Shown: positions 1 through 6,810, numbered from the stretch's first letter. The stretch: 11,361 nucleotides of DNA from an uncultured Bulleidia sp. (GCA_934754415.1 CAKVIS010000053.1:1-11361); one strand, 5' to 3'. Translations and numbers: made by a program. Notes: generated by a model not told the origin, from the letters alone.

Positions 1-126
1 CTGAATACAGAGAAATACCTGACATATGTCCTGGATATGTTATCTTCAAAAGAAGAAATCACAGAAGATATGATAGATAAGTGTTTGCCATATTCAGACC
101 AGTTACCACAATACCTGAAAGTTTAA
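1..126 (+). CDS. IS66-family transposase (TnpC), C-terminal fragment cut by the window edge
   Basis: Frame 1 is open from the first base to TAA at 124-126 and gives 41 residues, including EKYLTYVLDML and CLPYSDQLPQYLKV. This pattern (a YLxYxLxxL helix, an acidic spacer, then LPY/W plus a polar residue and a proline-rich end) is what I recognise as the C-terminal element of IS66-type DDE transposases. The rest of the protein lies outside the window. The call is supported by what follows: a strong terminator, then a terminal repeat ending TTAC (GTAA read inward, as in IS66 termini) at position 204. The transposase would cut and rejoin element ends with its accessory proteins. The family call rests on a short tail plus context. 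Whether the element is intact cannot be judged. Confidence 0.68.
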   Translation: MNTEKYLTYVLDMLSSKEEITEDMIDKCLPYSDQLPQYLKV

Positions 127-178
127 AAGATCAAGATAAGTACTTACACATACATAGTACTATCTTGATCTTTTTTTT
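125..178 (+). terminator. Intrinsic terminator of the IS66 transposase gene
   Basis: A 14-bp perfect stem (125-138 with 161-174) is extended by GTACT/AGTAC (140-144 with 156-160) after a single bulged A. The loop is 11 nt and a run of eight T follows at 171-178. It starts one base after the transposase stop codon, so it ends that transcript inside the element. Confidence 0.88.
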
Positions 179-182
179 CTAG

Positions 183-204
183 ACGGTGATTATTTGACGC
201 TTAC
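183..204. repeat. Right terminal inverted repeat of the IS66-type element
   Basis: Read inward from position 204 the sequence is GTAAGCGTCAAATAATCACC. IS66-family ends begin with GTAA, and this lies about 60 bp past the transposase stop. The partner repeat is outside the window, so the outer edge is inferred from the GTAA rule. IS66 elements make 8-bp target duplications, so TTAAAAAG at 205-212 would be the predicted right copy. Confidence 0.62.
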
Positions 205-207
205 TTA

Positions 208-245
208 AAAAGGACTTGTCGTACCCTTAATCAACAAGTCCTTTT
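208..245 (-). terminator. Intrinsic terminator of the licT-EIIA-EIIBC operon
   Basis: A perfect 12-bp stem, AAAAGGACTTGT (208-219) and ACAAGTCCTTTT (234-245), closes a 14-nt loop. On the minus strand the stem runs into a short T-run (TTTTTAA). It lies 36 bp beyond the EIIBC stop codon and directly against the IS end, so the predicted IS target duplication overlaps the T-tract side of the hairpin. Confidence 0.85.
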
Positions 246-280
246 CTTAAAAGAGATAAATTAATGTAATGAATCAGTAA

Positions 281-1747
281 TTATTTAACTAATTTTTTGA
301 ATTCGTCAGCAACGAACTGAACTTTCATACCAACAACTACCTGAACGTCAGTTTTGCTTGGACGGATAACTCCGCTAACACCTGCGGACTTAATCTTCTT
401 TTCATCGATGACAGAAGAATCTTTAACTACAAGACGTAATCTTGTGATGCAGTTATCAACGCTTACTACGTTTTCTTTTCCGCCAACACCATCTAAGATG
501 ATTTTAGCAACTTCTGTGTAGTCGTTGTTAGCAAGAACTGCAGACTTTTCTTCGTCAGAAGCATCGTCGTCTTCACGACCTGGTGTCTTAAGATCCCACT
601 TAAGAATAGCGAACTTGAATACTGCGTAGAATACTACGAATGCGGCAAGACCTAATGGAATGATTAACCATGTCTTTGCTGCAGCTGGTAAGGAAGCAGA
701 GAATAATAAGTCAGTAGCACCTGCGGAGAAGCAGAAACCAGCTCTGAATCCAAGAGCAACTGTGATAGTTGTGAAAATACCATACAGAACGGAGTAGATT
801 AAGTATAAGCCTGGTGCTAAGAACATGAATGCAAATTCGAATGGTTCTGTAACACCACATACGAATGCGGAGATAGCAGCGGAAGCTAAGATACCAATAG
901 CAATCTTCTTCTTGTTTTCTTTAGCTGTCTGAATCATAGCTAATGCAGCACCTGGAATACCGAACATCATACATGGGAAGAATCCGGACATGTACATACC
1001 TAAGCTCCATGTTACATCTGCACTTGTTTCACCAGCCCAGAAGTGAGAGAGGTCACCAAGACCAATTGTATCGAACCAGAATACGTTGTTTAAAGCGTGG
1101 TGTAATCCGAATGGGATGAGTAATCTGTTGAAGAATGCATAGATACCAGCACCAACAGCGCCCATACTTGCAATACCCTGACCTAAAGCAACTAATGCAC
1201 CGAAAATTACAGGCCATACGAATAATAATACAACACTGACTAAGATGGAAGTAACACCGGATACAATAGCAACACAACGTTTACCGGAGAAGAAGGACAG
1301 CCAGTCTGGAAGTCTTGTTCCCTTGAACTTGTTGTAGCATGTAGAACCGATAATACCAGCAATGATTGCGATGAATGGGTTAGCAATCTTGTTGAATGCG
1401 ATAGTAGCTGTTTCGTTCAATGTCATGAATGTTGTAACAGTACCTGTAGATAAAAGTGTTGTGATCATTAACCAGGAAACAAGAGCTGCTAAAGCACCTG
1501 TACCATCGTGGTCATCAGTCATACCAACACCGATACCGATGGCAAATAAGATTGCCATGTTATCAATGACAGCACCTCCGGCCTTAACTAAGAAGAAGCC
1601 GATCTGCTGTAGAAGACCAACTACGTCACCACCCTGCATTGTGGATGGACATAGAAGGTAACCTAGTCCCATGAGAATTCCACAGATTGGAAGACATGCG
1701 ACTGGAAGCATTAGGGATTTCCCTAACTTTTGGACAAATTTCATCAT
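281..1747 (-). CDS. nagE: PTS permease EIIBC, glucose/N-acetylglucosamine family, NagE/NagP-like
   Basis: Membrane sugar transporter that imports and phosphorylates its substrate, receiving phosphate from EIIA. Residues 1 to about 385 are a hydrophobic multi-span EIIC domain with the family motif GVTEPFEF (298-305). A charged linker (LKTPGRED, about 386-405) leads to a C-terminal EIIB domain (about 410-488) whose phosphorylated cysteine is C433 in NCITRLRL. The order C-B without a fused EIIA fits the 488-residue length. Stretches such as RLPDWLSFFSGKR, FFNRLLIPFGLHHALN and MMFGIPGAALAM resemble E. coli NagE more than PtsG, so N-acetylglucosamine is my preferred substrate; glucose remains possible. 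The start at 1747 has AAAGGAGG 8 nt upstream; a second ATG follows immediately. Last gene of its operon, 63 bp after the EIIA gene. Codon use is strongly biased, suggesting high expression. Confidence 0.85.
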   Translation of the reverse strand: MMKFVQKLGKSLMLPVACLPICGILMGLGYLLCPSTMQGGDVVGLLQQIGFFLVKAGGAVIDNMAILFAIGIGVGMTDDHDGTGALAALVSWLMITTLLSTGTVTTFMTLNETATIAFNKIANPFIAIIAGIIGSTCYNKFKGTRLPDWLSFFSGKRCVAIVSGVTSILVSVVLLFVWPVIFGALVALGQGIASMGAVGAGIYAFFNRLLIPFGLHHALNNVFWFDTIGLGDLSHFWAGETSADVTWSLGMYMSGFFPCMMFGIPGAALAMIQTAKENKKKIAIGILASAAISAFVCGVTEPFEFAFMFLAPGLYLIYSVLYGIFTTITVALGFRAGFCFSAGATDLLFSASLPAAAKTWLIIPLGLAAFVVFYAVFKFAILKWDLKTPGREDDDASDEEKSAVLANNDYTEVAKIILDGVGGKENVVSVDNCITRLRLVVKDSSVIDEKKIKSAGVSGVIRPSKTDVQVVVGMKVQFVADEFKKLVK

Positions 1748-1810
1748 GTGATTTTCCTCCTTTGTCTCAATTTTTCTCTATTTCAACTGTAATCCCCAGC
1801 TAAATTAGAC

Positions 1811-2287
1811 TTACTTTTCGATTTCCATAATCGTATCTTTTGGCTGTACAGATTTGCCTGTAACGCCATCGATAGATTTGAAATCTGGTGTATTTGTAAC
1901 AACTACAGGAATGACTGTATCATAGCCTGCATTCTTAATAGCATCTAAATCTGCTTCTAATAACAGATCACCCATTTTTACAGTATCACCCATCTGAACG
2001 TGACCTTTAAAACCTTCACCTTTCAGATTTACTGTATCAATACCTACATGAACAAGAAGTTCTACGCCTTCTTCACTCTGCAGACCAACTGCATGTAATG
2101 TAGGGAAAATCATAGAAACTGTACCATTAACAGGAGAGTAAATCTTTCCGTCTGTTGGTTTTACAGCTACGCCTTTTCCTATCATTTCCTGAGCGAATGT
2201 AGGATCATTGACTGTGTTCAGTGCAATGACTTCACCCTGACATGGGGAACCAATTTTAATTTTTTTCTTTTTAAATAAGTTAAACAT
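1811..2287 (-). CDS. crr: PTS EIIA component, glucose (Crr) family
   Basis: A 158-residue soluble phosphocarrier passing phosphate from HPr to the EIIB domain of a glucose-family permease. It has the Crr fold signatures: an N-terminal SPCQGEVIAL strand, the partner histidine H65 in TLHAVGL, and the phosphorylated histidine H80 in ELLVHVGIDTVNLKG. It is a stand-alone protein, as in E. coli, rather than the C-terminal fusion seen in B. subtilis PtsG, which complements the missing EIIA in the neighbouring EIIBC. Start chosen at 2287 with GAGGAGG 5 nt upstream. The gene begins 10 bp after the licT stop, so the three genes form one operon. It may also serve other EIIBC proteins that lack an EIIA, which is usual for this family. 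Confidence 0.92.
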   Translation of the reverse strand: MFNLFKKKKIKIGSPCQGEVIALNTVNDPTFAQEMIGKGVAVKPTDGKIYSPVNGTVSMIFPTLHAVGLQSEEGVELLVHVGIDTVNLKGEGFKGHVQMGDTVKMGDLLLEADLDAIKNAGYDTVIPVVVTNTPDFKSIDGVTGKSVQPKDTIMEIEK

Positions 2288-2297
2288 GTTTTCCTCC

Positions 2298-3137
2298 TCA
2301 TTCTTCTGTTGTAGAAGCTATATGTCGTATATGGATTGCCAGATACATCAATTCTTCCTGCGATAGTATACATCCGGTAGACTCTGAAATATAACTGGCA
2401 ATTTTTTCACTACAGGTAAATTCTGCAGGATATTTCATTTTCACAAATTCAGATAATTCTTTGTCTCCCTGTTCCAGGAATTCATTTCTGTACACTCTCT
2501 GTAAAAGAAATTTCACATGAGTAATCAGTCTTTCGTAATACAGGCTGTTATCATCAAGAGAAAGATGCATTTCCTCTCTGACAATATCCAGTATTTTTTT
2601 CACCTGCTCAGGGAACTTTGCCGCATCCGCAATGTTTGTACCATATTCCGAATTCACAAAGTGTAATGCGATAAATCCAGCTTCATCTTCTTCTAAAGTA
2701 ATGCCTAATCTTTCTTTCAGAAGATCCAGAGCATAGCAACCTACAGCAAACTCTGTCGGGTAAAACCTTTTAATCTCCCATAGCAGTGCATTGGTAAAGC
2801 GAATATCGTTCTCATATCTCTGAATTGCAAAACTTATGTGGTCTGTCAATGTCAGATAAATACTTGCATTCAGATGTACAGGAATTGTTTCTTTTGCATA
2901 GGAAATAATGTCCTCAGCTATTTTTGCATGTTCCAGAGGAATACGTTCCAGCAATTCCTTATACTTCTCACCTGCATCACTTTTTTCAATGCGGAAGACC
3001 TTCTCGATTCTATCTTCGTTAATGTCAAAACCAGCCTTCACTCCAAACCCGATGCCTTTGCCCATGACAATCAGTTCATCCCCATTTGAGTCCGTGGAAG
3101 ATACTATGTTGTTGTTAATGACTTTTTCTACAATCAT
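2298..3137 (-). CDS. licT: LicT/BglG-family transcriptional antiterminator
   Basis: RNA-binding regulator that prevents termination in the leader of its own operon and whose activity is set by PTS phosphorylation. From the ATG at 3137 it is 279 residues: a CAT RNA-binding domain (about 1-55, starting MIVEKVINNNIV), PRD1 (about 65-170) and PRD2 (about 171-279). The four regulatory histidines are H100 (LTDHIS), H159 (ALHFVN), H207 (LITHVK) and H269 (LAIHIRH). These match the numbering known for B. subtilis LicT and support this start. AAGGGG lies 7 nt upstream of it. An in-frame ATG at 3173 would put the start inside the leader terminator and is rejected. A RAT and terminator lie immediately upstream, so it most likely autoregulates together with the EIIA and EIIBC genes downstream. 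It could be a GlcT-type regulator by function; the family itself is secure. Confidence 0.93.
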   Translation of the reverse strand: MIVEKVINNNIVSSTDSNGDELIVMGKGIGFGVKAGFDINEDRIEKVFRIEKSDAGEKYKELLERIPLEHAKIAEDIISYAKETIPVHLNASIYLTLTDHISFAIQRYENDIRFTNALLWEIKRFYPTEFAVGCYALDLLKERLGITLEEDEAGFIALHFVNSEYGTNIADAAKFPEQVKKILDIVREEMHLSLDDNSLYYERLITHVKFLLQRVYRNEFLEQGDKELSEFVKMKYPAEFTCSEKIASYISESTGCILSQEELMYLAIHIRHIASTTEE

Positions 3138-3160
3138 ATCAGTTCCCCTTCTAACAACAT

Positions 3161-3208
3161 AAAAACCAAACATGTTCAGAAAAAAGTTTCTTAAATCATG
3201 TTTGGTTT
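3161..3208 (-). terminator. Leader terminator controlled by LicT antitermination
   Basis: On the minus strand a perfect 12-bp stem (3208-3197 with 3174-3163) encloses 22 nt that can form a further small hairpin (AGAAA/TTTCT), then runs into TTTTT at 3165-3161. It sits before the licT start codon, where a normal gene-end terminator makes no sense. Its 5' arm shares bases 3204-3208 with the RAT, so the two structures exclude each other. Confidence 0.9.
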
Positions 3209-3228
3209 AGCCTTTTCAGTAACTATCC
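3204..3228 (-). promoter_or_regulatory. Ribonucleic antiterminator (RAT) element for LicT
   Basis: On the minus strand the element begins GGATAGTTACTG and ends GGCTAAACC, separated by AAAA. This matches the conserved halves of BglG/LicT-type RATs (GGATTGTTACTG...GGCAAAACC). At 25 nt it is shorter than the usual 29-30 nt, with a compact apical loop. When LicT stabilises it, the overlapping terminator cannot form and licT, EIIA and EIIBC are transcribed. The location and overlap make the function clear; the affinity of the shortened version is unknown. Confidence 0.85.
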
Positions 3229-3248
3229 AGTCTTCTTTAAGCAAACTT

Positions 3249-3257
3249 AATATACCA
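3249..3257 (-). promoter_or_regulatory. Candidate extended -10 promoter for the PTS operon
   Basis: On the minus strand this reads TGGTATATT, an extended -10 (TGn plus TATATT, one mismatch to TATAAT). No convincing -35 lies 16-18 nt upstream. Transcription would start near 3242, about 14 nt before the RAT, leaving the RAT and terminator intact in the RNA. Confidence 0.45.
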
Positions 3258-3330
3258 TGTTTTTTTATTATCATACTAGAAAAAATCTTTGATGCATCTA
3301 TAAAATACTTCTTTCACAAAACTTTCAAAA

Positions 3331-3344
3331 TGAAAACGGTGACA
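3331..3344. promoter_or_regulatory. Catabolite-responsive element (cre), CcpA binding site
   Basis: TGAAAACGGTGACA matches the consensus TGWAANCGNTNWCA at every position. It lies between two candidate promoters of the PTS operon: just downstream of the distal one (about +9 to +22) and about 90 bp upstream of the proximal one. CcpA bound here would be expected to repress the distal promoter. An effect on the proximal one could be activation or none. Confidence 0.75.
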
Positions 3345-3359
3345 TTCGTAAAAAAGTGA

Positions 3360-3390
3360 TTTATATCGTCATTTTTCTAATTATTTGCAA
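3360..3390 (-). promoter_or_regulatory. Candidate distal promoter of the PTS operon
   Basis: On the minus strand TTGCAA (3390-3385) precedes TATAAA (3365-3360) with a 19-nt spacer, which is longer than ideal. The start would be near 3353, placing the cre immediately downstream. The region is very AT-rich, so chance matches are likely. Confidence 0.35.
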
Positions 3391-3444
3391 GTCTTTCTGA
3401 ATATTTTTTGATTTTCTTTTACTTTTCTCATTTTTAATTAAGAA

Positions 3445-3470
3445 AAGCATTTCCTTTTTTGGAAATGCTT
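3445..3470 (-). terminator. Intrinsic terminator of the pyr operon
   Basis: A perfect 10-bp stem, AAGCATTTCC (3445-3454) and GGAAATGCTT (3461-3470), has a 6-nt loop and is followed on the minus strand by TTTTCTTAATT. It begins 4 bp after the pyrB stop codon and separates the pyr operon from the PTS leader downstream. Confidence 0.9.
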
Positions 3471-3474
3471 CAGG

Positions 3475-4551
3475 TTACAGCTTTTTCTCCTGTTCACAAT
3501 AGATACAGCGATAAACAGTATCATGTATCTTTTTGAAAGTGTGTGGAAGTTCCTGTTCGCTACTGCAGATGCATCTTGGATTATCGCATTTTAATACATC
3601 TGTAATAGTCTCTTCCTGCATTGTCTGGCGTTTCTTATCTGTGGAATGTAACAGATAATACATCAGTGCCATTCGCATATACTTGCCAAACTTTACCTGT
3701 TTGAAGTAACAAGCCCTTGGATCTTCATCCACTTTAACGGAAATTTCATTCACTCTTGGTAATGGGTGCAATACAATTGCATCCTTTTTAGCCAGTTTCA
3801 TTTTTTCGACATCTAATACATACAGATCTTTTACCTGCTCATAGACTTCCAGAGAATCAAAACGTTCTTTCTGAATTCTGGTCATATACAGCACATCCAG
3901 CTGAGGAATAGCTTCCTCCAAAGAAGTCACTTCTGTATAAGGAATACATTTCTTTTGCAGAACATCTTCTTTTACCCATTGTGGTAATGCAAGTACTTCA
4001 GGAGATATGAGAATTACCTTGAGACCGGCATATCTTGCCAGTGCGTTTAATAAAGAGTGCACTGTTCTACCGTATTTTAAATCTCCACAGAATCCTGCTG
4101 TAAGATTCTCCAAAGTTCCTTTTTCATGGTAGATAGTTAACAGATCCAGCAATGTCTGTGTGGGATGATTGTGCCCTCCATCCCCTGCATTAATTACCGG
4201 AATATCGCAACTGTTAGCAGCTACCAGAGGAGCACCTTCTTTTAAAGTTCTCATGGCGATAATATCTGCAAGCTGTGATACTACGATACTTGTATCATGT
4301 ACACTTTCTCCCTTGGAAACTGAAGCATTCTGTGCACCGGAGAATCCAATAACACTTCCACCCATGCTTAACATCGCACTTTCAAAAGAGAGTCTTGTTC
4401 TTGTACTTGGTTCATAGAATAAAGTTGCAAGTATTTTACCTTTGCAGGCTTCACTGTATTTTTCAGGATGATCAATCATATCCAATGCGATATGCATCAG
4501 TTCATCAATCTGTTCAACAGTAAGATCTAATATATCTGTGACGTCTTTCAT
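3475..4551 (-). CDS. pyrB: Aspartate carbamoyltransferase catalytic chain with a C-terminal PyrI-type zinc domain
   Basis: Joins carbamoyl phosphate and aspartate to form carbamoyl-aspartate, the first committed pyrimidine step. Residues 1 to about 303 are a complete catalytic chain: STRTR at 49-53 (carbamoyl phosphate), K80 in the mobile loop, R101, HPTQ at 129-132, GDLKYGRTVHSL at 156-167, R224 and HPLPRV at 262-267. The family usually ends near 305-310, but this protein has 358 residues. After a polar linker, residues about 314-358 resemble the zinc domain of the regulatory chain PyrI. ETITDVLKC parallels the E. coli ERIDNVLVC, and cysteines C322, C327, C349 and C352 give C-x4-C-x21-C-x2-C against C-x4-C-x23-C-x2-C in E. 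coli. The nucleotide-binding domain of PyrI is absent. The ATG overlaps the pyrE stop as ATGA and has only a weak ribosome site, suggesting translational coupling. Last gene of the operon. Confidence 0.95.
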   Translation of the reverse strand: MKDVTDILDLTVEQIDELMHIALDMIDHPEKYSEACKGKILATLFYEPSTRTRLSFESAMLSMGGSVIGFSGAQNASVSKGESVHDTSIVVSQLADIIAMRTLKEGAPLVAANSCDIPVINAGDGGHNHPTQTLLDLLTIYHEKGTLENLTAGFCGDLKYGRTVHSLLNALARYAGLKVILISPEVLALPQWVKEDVLQKKCIPYTEVTSLEEAIPQLDVLYMTRIQKERFDSLEVYEQVKDLYVLDVEKMKLAKKDAIVLHPLPRVNEISVKVDEDPRACYFKQVKFGKYMRMALMYYLLHSTDKKRQTMQEETITDVLKCDNPRCICSSEQELPHTFKKIHDTVYRCIYCEQEKKL

Positions 4552-5186
4552 TTGTTCATCCAGCTTTCATCAGATGGATTGTTTCTGAAGGCAATAACTC
4601 TGTCGATATCTGCATTTTCAATATATCCTTCTTCTGCAGCTGCTTTTGCAATTGTATCAAAATTTGTCAGAGAAACATTCTTGACATTATTTGCCTGTAA
4701 TCTGTCTGTAGCTTTCTGCATGCCGTATGTGACGATAGATACAATGCCAAGAACTTCTGCACCAGCTTCTCTTAATACGTTAACTACGTCAACACAGCTT
4801 CCTGCAGTAGAGATGAGATCTTCTACTACAACTACCTTCTGTCCTTTTTCAAGTTTGCCTTCAATCTGGTTTTTACGTCCATGATCTTTAGAACCAGTGC
4901 GTACATATCCCATTGGCATACCTAAAATCTGAGCAGTAATAGCTGCATGAGCAATACCTGCAGTGGATGTTCCCATTAAGACTTCTGCTTCAGGATATTC
5001 TTCTTTTACAAGTTCAGCCAGACCATTTTCAACATCTGTTCTTACAGCTACATCTGTCAAGGTCAGTCTGTTATCACAATAGATAGGGGATTTAATTCCG
5101 CTTGCCCATGTGAATGGTTCATTTGGTCTGAAGAACACAGCCTTGATTTTTAATAAATCTTTTGCGATTAATTCACTTCTTGTCAT
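4548..5186 (-). CDS. pyrE: Orotate phosphoribosyltransferase
   Basis: Transfers phosphoribose from PRPP to orotate, giving orotidine 5'-phosphate. The 212-residue cytosolic protein has the family length and motifs: a GTSTAGIAHA loop (72-81), the flexible catalytic loop YVRTGSKDHGRKNQIEG (about 94-110) and the PRPP-binding signature VVVEDLISTAGS (119-130). Start at 5186 with AAAGGAG 10 nt upstream, 5 bp after the pyrF stop. Its stop overlaps the pyrB start by 4 bp. The product passes directly to PyrF, encoded just upstream. Confidence 0.96.
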   Translation of the reverse strand: MTRSELIAKDLLKIKAVFFRPNEPFTWASGIKSPIYCDNRLTLTDVAVRTDVENGLAELVKEEYPEAEVLMGTSTAGIAHAAITAQILGMPMGYVRTGSKDHGRKNQIEGKLEKGQKVVVVEDLISTAGSCVDVVNVLREAGAEVLGIVSIVTYGMQKATDRLQANNVKNVSLTNFDTIAKAAAEEGYIENADIDRVIAFRNNPSDESWMNK

Positions 5187-5191
5187 TTTCC

Positions 5192-5896
5192 TTATTCTCC
5201 TTTAACAAACTCTCTGACGCATCTTTCATATGCAGCTACAGGATCTTTTGCTGCTGTAATAGATCTGCCTACTACAATATAATCACTGCCGATTGCTCTG
5301 GCGTCTTTTGGTGTCATAACTCTCTTCTGATCACCCTTTGCATCATCTGCAAAACGAATACCAGGTGTAACTGTCAGGAAAGATTCTCCACAGGTCTCAT
5401 GAACCTTCTGTGATTCCAGTGGAGAGCATACTACTCCATCAAGACCAGCTTCCTGAGCGCACTTTGCATAATGCATAACTACCTGATCAATAGGTTCTTT
5501 AATCAAAAGATCTTTTTCCATGCTTTCCTGATCTGTACTTGTTAACTGTGTAACTGCAATCAGTAATGGACGTGTACCATCTTCTCTTGTCAAGCCTTCC
5601 AGAGCAGCTGTCATCATCGCTTTTGTTCCTGCGGCGTGTAAGTTTACCAGGTCAACATCCAGAGAAGATAATACATGCATGGACTTCTTAACTGTATTTG
5701 GAATATCGTGAAGTTTCAGATCGAGGAATATCTTATGTCCTCTCTTTTTAATTTCTTTTACAATTTCAGGACCTTCTGCATAGAATAATTCCATTCCAAT
5801 TTTTACAAATGGTTTTGTGTCATGGAACTTGTCAAGGAAAGCAAATGTGTCTTCCTTGGAATTAAAATCACAGGCAATAATTACATCTTTTGGCAT
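5192..5896 (-). CDS. pyrF: Orotidine 5'-phosphate decarboxylase
   Basis: Decarboxylates OMP to UMP, the last step of the de novo route. It is a TIM-barrel enzyme of 234 residues from the ATG at 5896, close to the roughly 239 of B. subtilis PyrF. Catalytic signature DLKLHDIPNT lies at 59-68 (D59, K61, D64), with D10 in ACDF and K32 in VKIG as further active-site residues; the phosphate-binding end is VTPGIRF and VVGRSIT. I chose 5896 because AAAGGAG lies upstream of it and the protein then begins MPKDVIIACDF as in homologues. An in-frame ATG at 5920 would add eight residues and overlap pyrD. Two bp separate it from the pyrD stop. Confidence 0.96.
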   Translation of the reverse strand: MPKDVIIACDFNSKEDTFAFLDKFHDTKPFVKIGMELFYAEGPEIVKEIKKRGHKIFLDLKLHDIPNTVKKSMHVLSSLDVDLVNLHAAGTKAMMTAALEGLTREDGTRPLLIAVTQLTSTDQESMEKDLLIKEPIDQVVMHYAKCAQEAGLDGVVCSPLESQKVHETCGESFLTVTPGIRFADDAKGDQKRVMTPKDARAIGSDYIVVGRSITAAKDPVAAYERCVREFVKGE

Positions 5897-5898
5897 AT

Positions 5899-6810
5899 TT
5901 ATTTCACTCCTTTTATACACTCTTTAAGATTTTCAATGTTATATTCATCCATTACTTTTGGAAGATCTTCAATAATCTTTTTGCAGATCCATGGATCCAC
6001 AAGATTCTGTGCTCCGATTTCTACTGCACTGGCACCAGCAAGCATCATTTCAATGACATCTTCAGCCTTACTGATACCACCGATTCCTACTACAGGAATA
6101 TCTACTGCATGAGCCACCTGATACACCATTCTTAAGGCAACCGGGAAAATTGCAGGTCCTGAGAACCCACCCATGGTGTTGGCAATAACAGGTTTTCTTG
6201 TTTTTAAATCAATACGCATTCCCAGCATAGTATTAATCAGGGAGATACCGTCTGCACCTGCTTTTTCACATGCTTTTGCAATAGCAACAATATCTGTTAC
6301 ATTCGGGCTCAGTTTCATAATAACAGGTTTAGTTGTAACTGCTTTGACAGCTTTGGTCACTTCATAAGCTGCTGTTGGATCTGTACCGAAAGCCATTCCT
6401 CCGCCATGTACATTTGGACAGGAAATGTTCACCTCAATCCATCCTATATCTTCTTCCTTATCTAATAAGGCGCAGGTATACGCATAATCTTCTATGGAAA
6501 AACCAGAGACATTTGCCATTACCTTTTTATGAAACACTTTTCGCATTTTAGGTAATTCTTCTGCAATTACCTTTTCCACTCCTGGATTTTGAAGACCGAC
6601 TGCGTTAATCAGACCTCTTTCACATTCTGCAATTCTAGGTGTAGGATTACCGAATCTTGGATCTTTTGTTGTTCCTTTGAAAGAGAATGTGCCTAAAATG
6701 TTGATATCGTAAAGATCGGCATACTCATATCCATATCCAAATGTTCCGGAAGCCGGAATAATCGGATTATCCAGAGGAATTCCACAGAGTTCTGTTTCTA
6801 GTCTTCCCAT
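5899..6810 (-). CDS. pyrD: Dihydroorotate dehydrogenase, class 1B (NAD-linked) catalytic subunit
   Basis: Oxidises dihydroorotate to orotate with FMN, passing electrons to PyrK and then NAD+. It is a soluble TIM barrel of 303 residues from the ATG at 6810. Diagnostic features are ASGTFGYG near the start, FSFKGTT (K45), NAVGLQNPG (69-77), NISCPNVHGGG with the catalytic cysteine C131 that marks class 1, and GIGGI in the FMN phosphate region. Pairing with pyrK immediately upstream marks it as class 1B rather than fumarate-linked 1A. AAGGAGG 7 nt upstream fixes the start at 6810. An ATG at 6849 would add 13 residues unlike the family. The gene overlaps pyrK by 13 bp. Confidence 0.96.
   Translation of the reverse strand: MGRLETELCGIPLDNPIIPASGTFGYGYEYADLYDINILGTFSFKGTTKDPRFGNPTPRIAECERGLINAVGLQNPGVEKVIAEELPKMRKVFHKKVMANVSGFSIEDYAYTCALLDKEEDIGWIEVNISCPNVHGGGMAFGTDPTAAYEVTKAVKAVTTKPVIMKLSPNVTDIVAIAKACEKAGADGISLINTMLGMRIDLKTRKPVIANTMGGFSGPAIFPVALRMVYQVAHAVDIPVVGIGGISKAEDVIEMMLAGASAVEIGAQNLVDPWICKKIIEDLPKVMDEYNIENLKECIKGVK

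Noticed and set aside
1748..1810. Regulatory hairpin between the EIIA and EIIBC genes
   Set aside because: The 63-bp gap shows only an A/T-rich stretch and the EIIBC ribosome site, with no stable inverted repeat.
3138..3173. Upstream in-frame ATG of licT, adding twelve residues
   Set aside because: It lies inside the leader terminator, lacks a ribosome site, and would shift the regulatory histidines away from the LicT numbers.
5822..6135. Plus-strand open frames opposite pyrF/pyrD, and similar antisense frames over the PTS, pyr and glycosidase genes
   Set aside because: They are shadows of well-supported genes, rich in Cys, Ser and Phe runs, with no recognisable domain or ribosome site.
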